DNA of 64,000 bases, taken from assembly GCA_028718185.1 (NCBI GenBank), contig JAQUMH010000001.1, positions 591,186-655,185 on the forward strand, in the 5' to 3' direction. Below are positions 60,355 to 64,000 of the stretch, one piece after another. Each line of letters starts with the position of its first letter. The stretch's first letter is position 1. Made by a program: the position numbers and the translations under genes. The notes under the pieces were generated by a model. The model saw nothing but the letters and a program-made list of their open reading frames with translations. It did not search any database and was not told the origin of the DNA. Source of the DNA: Elusimicrobiota bacterium. GTDB taxonomy: Bacteria; Elusimicrobiota; UBA8919.

Positions 60355-60520
60355 CCTTTTATAAGGACCGCCTCTTAGATTCTGTAACTTTGCGCCCCCC
60401 CAGGAGAAACCGTTCTTATGTTCTAATGTTCTCACGTTCTCATGCTCTTTAGATTCTTAAGCACTCAAGAACTTACGAACATTAGAACTATCTCTGAGAG
60501 TTTGCCTTTTTCGACTTAAC
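60355..60520 (-). ncRNA. Second probable c-di-GMP-I (GEMM) riboswitch, with repeat insertion
   Basis: On the minus strand the conserved GGCAAA (60501-60506 region) is followed by CTCTCAGAGA, which pairs with TCTCCTGGGGG before the conserved GCGCAAAG (about 60388-60395). Together these form the P2 helix of GEMM-I. Inside the P2 loop an 80-nt octamer tract (60412-60489) is inserted, whose ends are complementary (GTTCTAATGTTC with GAACATTAGAAC), making an extra-long hairpin. The P3 side (GTTACAGAATCTAAGAGGCGG) is less canonical, so ligand binding is less certain than for the first copy. It ends about 13 bp before the start codon, so it could act on translation. Confidence 0.6.
60412..60489. repeat. 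Octamer repeat inside riboswitch P2
   Basis: gttcttat / gttctaat / gttctcac / gttctcat (four octamers), a middle of about four diverged units, and complementary units to cgaacatt / agaacta. The repeat is inserted into a structured RNA and extends an existing stem. Confidence 0.75.
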
Positions 60521-60551
60521 AGTCAATAAATAAAAAACCGAATTACCTTAT

Positions 60552-60597
60552 AATTGTCACATGCAAATGCAAAATTTGCAAATAAAATATGACAATT
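60552..60597. repeat. Inverted repeat between the two riboswitches
   Basis: AATTGTCA (60552-60559) and TGACAATT (60590-60597) are perfect 8-bp arms, and the interior has nested ATTTGCAAAT-like pairing. The location between the two aptamers suggests an expression-platform or terminator-like stem; no U-run directly follows on the minus strand. Confidence 0.5.
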
Positions 60598-60654
60598 AGC
60601 TCGGCAACTCGGCAGACCTTAAAAATCTGGATTTGACTGTTTAATTACAGTTAA

Positions 60655-60745
60655 ACACGATAAAACGGCAGCCAGACAAACCTTAAAGGTTCCGTAGCTT
60701 TGCGCCTGCCGATTGTAACACCGGCATTTGCCTTTTTCGTTACTT
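60655..60745 (-). ncRNA. c-di-GMP-I (GEMM) riboswitch
   Basis: Reading the minus strand, AAAAAGGCAAA (60736-60726) opens the aptamer. P2 follows: TGCCGGT ... AATCGGCA, with a hexanucleotide loop. The strongly conserved GGCGCAAAGCTACGG comes next (60705-60691), then a P3 arm with AACCTTTAAGGTT and the closing GGCTGCCG (60673-60666). The order GGCAAA - stem - GCAAAGC - stem - GGNNGCCG is the GEMM-I consensus. It sits at the start of the 430-nt leader of the surface-protein/PorV operon, 12 bp after a consensus promoter. It would tie this operon to c-di-GMP. Confidence 0.8.
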
Positions 60746-60756
60746 CCTTCACCATA

Positions 60757-60785
60757 ATTATAAAGTATTTTTAGGCATTTGTCAA
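60757..60785 (-). promoter_or_regulatory. Consensus promoter of the riboswitch/surface-protein operon
   Basis: TTGACA (60785-60780), a 17-bp spacer, TATAAT (60762-60757). Transcription would begin near 60750, directly before the first GEMM motif. The sequence is almost the same as at 55444-55472. Confidence 0.88.
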
Positions 60786-60848
60786 GTACTTTTTTGACGT
60801 TATCGTCGGTATTTTGGACTAATAATTCAGCTGATAATTTACACATTT

Positions 60849-61433
60849 TTATCTTAAAAGGGTCATTACAAAAGCGGAAACAACGGGAATAAGTAAATTG
60901 TCTTTGACTGGCAGGATTTCAATAATTGTCGCGGCAACTGAACCTAATATTATTTGCAAAAAAGTTATTTGACTAAAATATTTAAATAAAAATCCGGTAA
61001 CCAGGCAGGCTAATAAATTAGCAGCTGATCCTTCCCAACTTTTCTTCCTGCAAATCTTATGACGGCCGCATCTTTCACCTACCAGGGCAGCAAAACCGTC
61101 GCCAAAAGTAAGAAAAAAAATGGCGAGGAGTGCATATTTCTTTTCAAAAAAATATATTGTAAAAAAAATACCGGAAAGCGAATAAACAAGGGTAGATGTG
61201 TTATTTATCTCTTCTGCTCTACAAATATCTCCAAACATTTCTAGATATTTTTGGTTAAGTTTTTCATTTTTTTGCCGCATTAACTCAAAAATTACTACAA
61301 GTATTATTAAAATACCCAGAATTATAAGCACTTTATATCTTGAAAATAAAAAAATATAAAAAATCGGTACCAACAATATACACCAATGCGATAATTTTCT
61401 TTTAAATTCGGGACTCATAATAAAACCAATCAA
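60849..61433 (-). CDS. CTP-dependent lipid kinase family (phytol/diacylglycerol kinase, SEC59/VTE5 type)
   Basis: The 194-residue membrane protein has about six hydrophobic segments and the family block FLTFGDGFAALVGERCGRHKICRKKSWEGSAA, as in dolichol/phytol kinases and CTP-dependent diacylglycerol kinases. It probably phosphorylates a lipid alcohol (isoprenoid or diacylglycerol). The reading frame starts with a TTG at 61433 overlapping the TGA of the RNase gene, or the ATG at 61418; neither has a strong site. The strand between this gene and the surface-protein operon holds the riboswitch leader. Confidence 0.8.
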   Translation of the reverse strand: MIGFIMSPEFKRKLSHWCILLVPIFYIFLFSRYKVLIILGILIILVVIFELMRQKNEKLNQKYLEMFGDICRAEEINNTSTLVYSLSGIFFTIYFFEKKYALLAIFFLTFGDGFAALVGERCGRHKICRKKSWEGSAANLLACLVTGFLFKYFSQITFLQIILGSVAATIIEILPVKDNLLIPVVSAFVMTLLR

Positions 61434-62839
61434 TTTCCTAATATTATCTTATAATCTTCTCTGTGTATTTGCGAATTTCCCTCAACATTCATTTTTCTGC
61501 CTATTTTATCCTCAATCTTTTTTACATACTCTTCATCGAATATTTCTGCAATATCCGGATGTACTATAAGGCGAACTGGCTGTTCTCCGCCGCGAGTAAC
61601 AAGTTTTATTATTTCCTTTTTTATCTTTATAGCCATTGTTTCTCTTGACAAAACCTTACCGCTGCCCTCACAATAAGGGCAAGTCTCAGATAAAAAATTA
61701 ACAATACTTTCCATTTTTCTCTGCCTTGTCATTTCAATAAGCCCTAATTTTGTAACAGGTAAAACTTCCGTTTTTGCCTTGTCTTTTTTCACAAGTTCGG
61801 TTAAAAGTCTGAATACTTTTTTCCTGTCACTTGAATGTTTCATATCAATTAAATCAAGAACAATTATCCCGCCAATATTTCTTAAACGCAATTGGGCGGC
61901 AATCTCATAAATGGCCTCAATATTTGTCTTTAAAACTATCTCATGTATAGAACCTGCTTTGGTAAACTTACCGCTATTAACATCAATGGCGCACAATGTT
62001 TCAGCTTCCTGTATTATTATATACCCGCCGGACGGAAGCTTAATTTTTTGTTTCTGAATATTTTTAATCTGCTGTTCAACATTATTCATATCAAAAATCG
62101 GTGTCTTACCTTTATATAAGTGAATTTTATCCTTAAATCTTGGAGATACCATCTCGACAAAATTAAGAGTATCTTCATATTCATCCTTCGAGTCAATGAA
62201 AAATGCGCTAACTTCATCATTAAGATAATCTCTCACTGTTTTGAAAACTAATCCTAAATCTCTATGTAAAAGCGAAATACCGGGTGCTGATTCATATTTC
62301 CTGTTAATTGTTTCCCACAATCTTACCAGGTATTTTATCTCGCGCTTAAAAACATCTTTTTCTTTGCCCACGCCTTCGCTTCTTACGATTAAACCGCCGG
62401 TCGCCGGTTTTATTTCTTCTATTATTGACTTGAGACGGAACCTTTCTTTATCATCACTAATGTTTTTTGAGATACCCACATTGAAAGAACTGGGCATATA
62501 GACCAGATAATGACCGGGAAGAGAAATCTGCTGGGTTAGTTTACAACCTTTAGTACCAAGCGCGCCTTTAGTAACCTGAACGAGTATATTTTTTACTTTT
62601 GGCAGTTCTGATTTACTAATCGTCAATTCTGAAAATGGAAGATATCCATTTTTTGAAACACCTATATTAACAAAAGATGCCTGGATGCCGTCAAGCACCG
62701 ATACAACTTTACTCCTGTAAATATTGCCAACAAGATTTTCCTCACCTAATCGCTCAATAAACAAATCTGTAAGATGTCCATCCTCTACTATTGCAACTCT
62801 TATTTCATCTTCGGTACAATTTGCCAAAATTTCTTTCAT
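61430..62839 (-). CDS. rng: Ribonuclease E/G
   Basis: The 469-residue enzyme has an S1 domain (about 35-115: NIYRSKVVSVLDGIQASFVNIG), the catalytic DNase-like core with AIDVNSGK and IIVLDLIDMKHSSDRKK (the two metal-binding Asp), and the zinc-link ETCPYCEGSG. It has no long C-terminal scaffold, so it is closer to RNase G than to RNase E. A hairpin precedes its ribosome site GAGGTAATAT. It degrades mRNA and matures 16S rRNA. The DUF2344 gene precedes it, as in many genomes. Confidence 0.94.
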   Translation of the reverse strand: MKEILANCTEDEIRVAIVEDGHLTDLFIERLGEENLVGNIYRSKVVSVLDGIQASFVNIGVSKNGYLPFSELTISKSELPKVKNILVQVTKGALGTKGCKLTQQISLPGHYLVYMPSSFNVGISKNISDDKERFRLKSIIEEIKPATGGLIVRSEGVGKEKDVFKREIKYLVRLWETINRKYESAPGISLLHRDLGLVFKTVRDYLNDEVSAFFIDSKDEYEDTLNFVEMVSPRFKDKIHLYKGKTPIFDMNNVEQQIKNIQKQKIKLPSGGYIIIQEAETLCAIDVNSGKFTKAGSIHEIVLKTNIEAIYEIAAQLRLRNIGGIIVLDLIDMKHSSDRKKVFRLLTELVKKDKAKTEVLPVTKLGLIEMTRQRKMESIVNFLSETCPYCEGSGKVLSRETMAIKIKKEIIKLVTRGGEQPVRLIVHPDIAEIFDEEYVKKIEDKIGRKMNVEGNSQIHREDYKIILGN

Positions 62840-62853
62840 TATATTACCTCACT

Positions 62854-62881
62854 GAGATTGTTAAAAAAAAACAACAATCTC
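62854..62881 (-). promoter_or_regulatory. Hairpin in the RNase E/G leader
   Basis: GAGATTGTT (62854-62862) and AACAATCTC (62873-62881) form a perfect 9-bp stem with an A-run loop on the plus strand, that is a U-rich loop in the mRNA. It lies 15 bp before the rng start. A U-rich stem-loop in the leader is what E. coli uses to let RNase E repress itself, so the same could apply here. Confidence 0.5.
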
Positions 62882-62926
62882 TGATTACACCGATTAAAAC
62901 CCAACGGCAGTATCTGTGTAATCAAA

Positions 62927-62950
62927 ACCGTTGAGTATTTTCTCAACGGT
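62927..62950 (-). terminator. Probable terminator or attenuator after the DUF2344 gene
   Basis: On the minus strand ACCGTTGAG-AAAATA-CTCAACGGT, a perfect 9-bp stem, followed by TTTGATT, starts 4 bp after the stop codon at 62955. The U-tract is short. It could reduce read-through into rng. Confidence 0.6.
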
Positions 62951-62954
62951 CTAT

Positions 62955-63626
62955 TTACTGTTTTATCAGTCTTCCATCTTCTGTTTCATAAAAAAGCTCG
63001 TCTCTGTTTATAATCAAAGCTGACCTTTCACTATCATTTAAATTAAATATCTTTTGAATAATCATATCCGGTTTAACAGTCTTCCTTGGTCCAAACCTGA
63101 CCAACATTTCTATTTTACCGTCAATATTTTTTATATCAATTACAAGCGGTCTGACATCAATTTCTCTTTTATTTTTATCTGTCAGCCGTTCTACTAAAAG
63201 TTCCTTCAACTCAAAAAAATCTTTTATTCTTACCGGTATCATATTTTCAGATGTAGTTAACCATTTAACAGAATATTTAGCTACATTCATTGATAACTCC
63301 ATAGACTTTGCTGCAACGGGAACAGACGTAACAGCTAAAATTCCAAGAGAAGAAGGCATGCTCAATAAAAGAGATTTCTTGACTTCTTCAGGAATTACCC
63401 TGCTAACCATCTCCATATCAAAAATTTCACATGTAGAAGTGTAACCGACAGAAAGCGGGGGACCGAATGCAATTTTTAACTGCGGGCTAAATCCCTCAGA
63501 AAAACAAACGGGCAAATTTGCCCGTCTAACACCCTGTCTTATTGCAGACACAACTTCAAGATGAGAAAGGAATCTTAATGGGTCCTGTTTAGCATATTTA
63601 ACTCTTATTTTAATTATTGTTTTCAA
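62955..63626 (-). CDS. DUF2344 / TIGR03936 protein
   Basis: The 223-residue protein has KYAKQDPLRFLSHLEVVSAIRQGVRRANLPV (cited in part) and FSEGFSPQLKIAFGPPLSVG, the hallmark of the DUF2344 family, which is often fused to or next to a radical-SAM protein and RNase E/G. The function is unknown; genome context suggests tRNA or rRNA metabolism. The start is TTG (63626) overlapping the TGA of the response regulator. It is 115 bp upstream of rng. Confidence 0.88.
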   Translation of the reverse strand: MKTIIKIRVKYAKQDPLRFLSHLEVVSAIRQGVRRANLPVCFSEGFSPQLKIAFGPPLSVGYTSTCEIFDMEMVSRVIPEEVKKSLLLSMPSSLGILAVTSVPVAAKSMELSMNVAKYSVKWLTTSENMIPVRIKDFFELKELLVERLTDKNKREIDVRPLVIDIKNIDGKIEMLVRFGPRKTVKPDMIIQKIFNLNDSERSALIINRDELFYETEDGRLIKQ

Positions 63627-63982
63627 ACAGTCCTTGCCCTGCTGACAATATTTGACTTAAGATATTCAAAATTAAGCGGTTTTAATATACAGTCAACTGC
63701 CCCTTCCCTGAAAGCAGCTATAACTTTTTCAGCATCTTTGAACGCAGTTATCATCATAACCGGCAGTTCGCTGTCAACTTTATGTATTTTCTTCAGCAAT
63801 TCAATTCCATCTATATCAGGTAAATTAACATCCAAAAGAACAAGTGAAAATGTTTCCTTAAGGATTGTGCTAATTACTGTCCCGCCTTTTTCATGCAAAG
63901 AAACAGTATAACCCTCAGTTTCCAGGAAAACTTTTAACAGTTCTCTTACTTCCGGATCATCATCAACAACAAGAATCTTCAC
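63623..63982 (-). CDS. Single-domain response regulator
   Basis: The 119-residue CheY-like receiver has all conserved residues: acidic pair DDD at 7-9, the phosphoacceptor Asp51 (LLDVNLPDIDGIELL), the switch Thr/Ala in MMITAFK (around 78-80) and Lys102 (ILKPLNFEYL). No output domain is attached, so it works through a partner. The start is a GTG at 63982 with GGGAGGGATAA before it. Coupling to DUF2344 by TTGA is odd, and its cognate kinase is not in the window. Confidence 0.9.
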   Translation of the reverse strand: MKILVVDDDPEVRELLKVFLETEGYTVSLHEKGGTVISTILKETFSLVLLDVNLPDIDGIELLKKIHKVDSELPVMMITAFKDAEKVIAAFREGAVDCILKPLNFEYLKSNIVSRARTV

Positions 63983-64000
63983 TTATCCCTCCCTTTGTCA

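Noticed and set aside
60619-60846. A 75-codon minus-strand ORF in the surface-protein leader
   Set aside because: It overlaps the consensus promoter and the first riboswitch, has no ribosome site and an unlikely composition. The RNA explanation accounts for the conservation better.

Overview
The window is 64 kb of AT-rich bacterial chromosome, by eye about one third G+C. It carries about 60 genes, nearly all on the minus strand; the only plus-strand island is 4703-7737. The content is that of a didermic, free-living bacterium: MEP isoprenoid genes (ispG, ispH, dxr), peptidoglycan and division genes (murC, murB, ddl, ftsQ, ftsA, ftsZ), outer-membrane barrels, PilT, and a PorV-type protein beside a protein with a T9SS/FlgD-like sorting domain. 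This mixture suggests an uncultured Gram-negative lineage of the Elusimicrobiota / Firestonebacteria / Omnitrophota kind. That placement is inference; no rRNA gene is present to settle it. I saw no tRNA, rRNA, CRISPR array, transposase or phage gene.

Layout. 1-4600: a partial HD-type gene, flavin reductase, metallophosphoesterase, patatin phospholipase, class III adenylate cyclase and a TPR lipoprotein. 4600-7740: a divergent promoter region and a plus-strand operon of an XRE-cupin regulator, an ornithine-cyclodeaminase-family protein and an MttB-family methyltransferase homologue without pyrrolysine. 7747-18390: acetyltransferases, a DUF362 ferredoxin, YajQ, a CsgG/FlgO-like protein, secreted proteins, and a PiT phosphate transporter with its DUF47 partner. 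18448-33329: a peptidase/TolB/barrel protein, a TPR protein, rpsA, ispH, plsC, cmk, aroA, tyrA, aroF, hisC, a pgeF-pheA fusion and pilT. 33343-39796: ftsZ, ftsA, ftsQ, ddl, murB, murC. 39896-49001: ispG, an MFS protein, rseP, dxr, cdsA, uppS, frr, pyrH, tsf, rpsB. 49067-64000: a UBA-like unknown, xerC, topA, dprA, an NlpC/P60 hydrolase, PorV and a 1282-residue surface protein, a CTP-type lipid kinase, RNase E/G, DUF2344 and a response regulator.

Three things stand out. (1) The PorV/surface-protein operon has a 430-nt leader that appears to hold two tandem c-di-GMP-I (GEMM) riboswitches behind a consensus promoter. (2) Short tandem repeats, usually built as exactly four units of 7 or 8 bp, occur in spacers, inside conserved genes (tyrA, ddl, ispG, the porV-like signal peptide, the ftsQ end), at the join that fuses pgeF to pheA, and inside a hairpin of the second riboswitch. 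(3) A separate double-hairpin element of about 115-120 bp occurs at three loci, each time starting at or just inside the stop codon of the preceding gene (cmk, pheA, tsf). Other points are a probable AUU start codon (373-residue acetyltransferase) and a probable leaderless dprA transcript.
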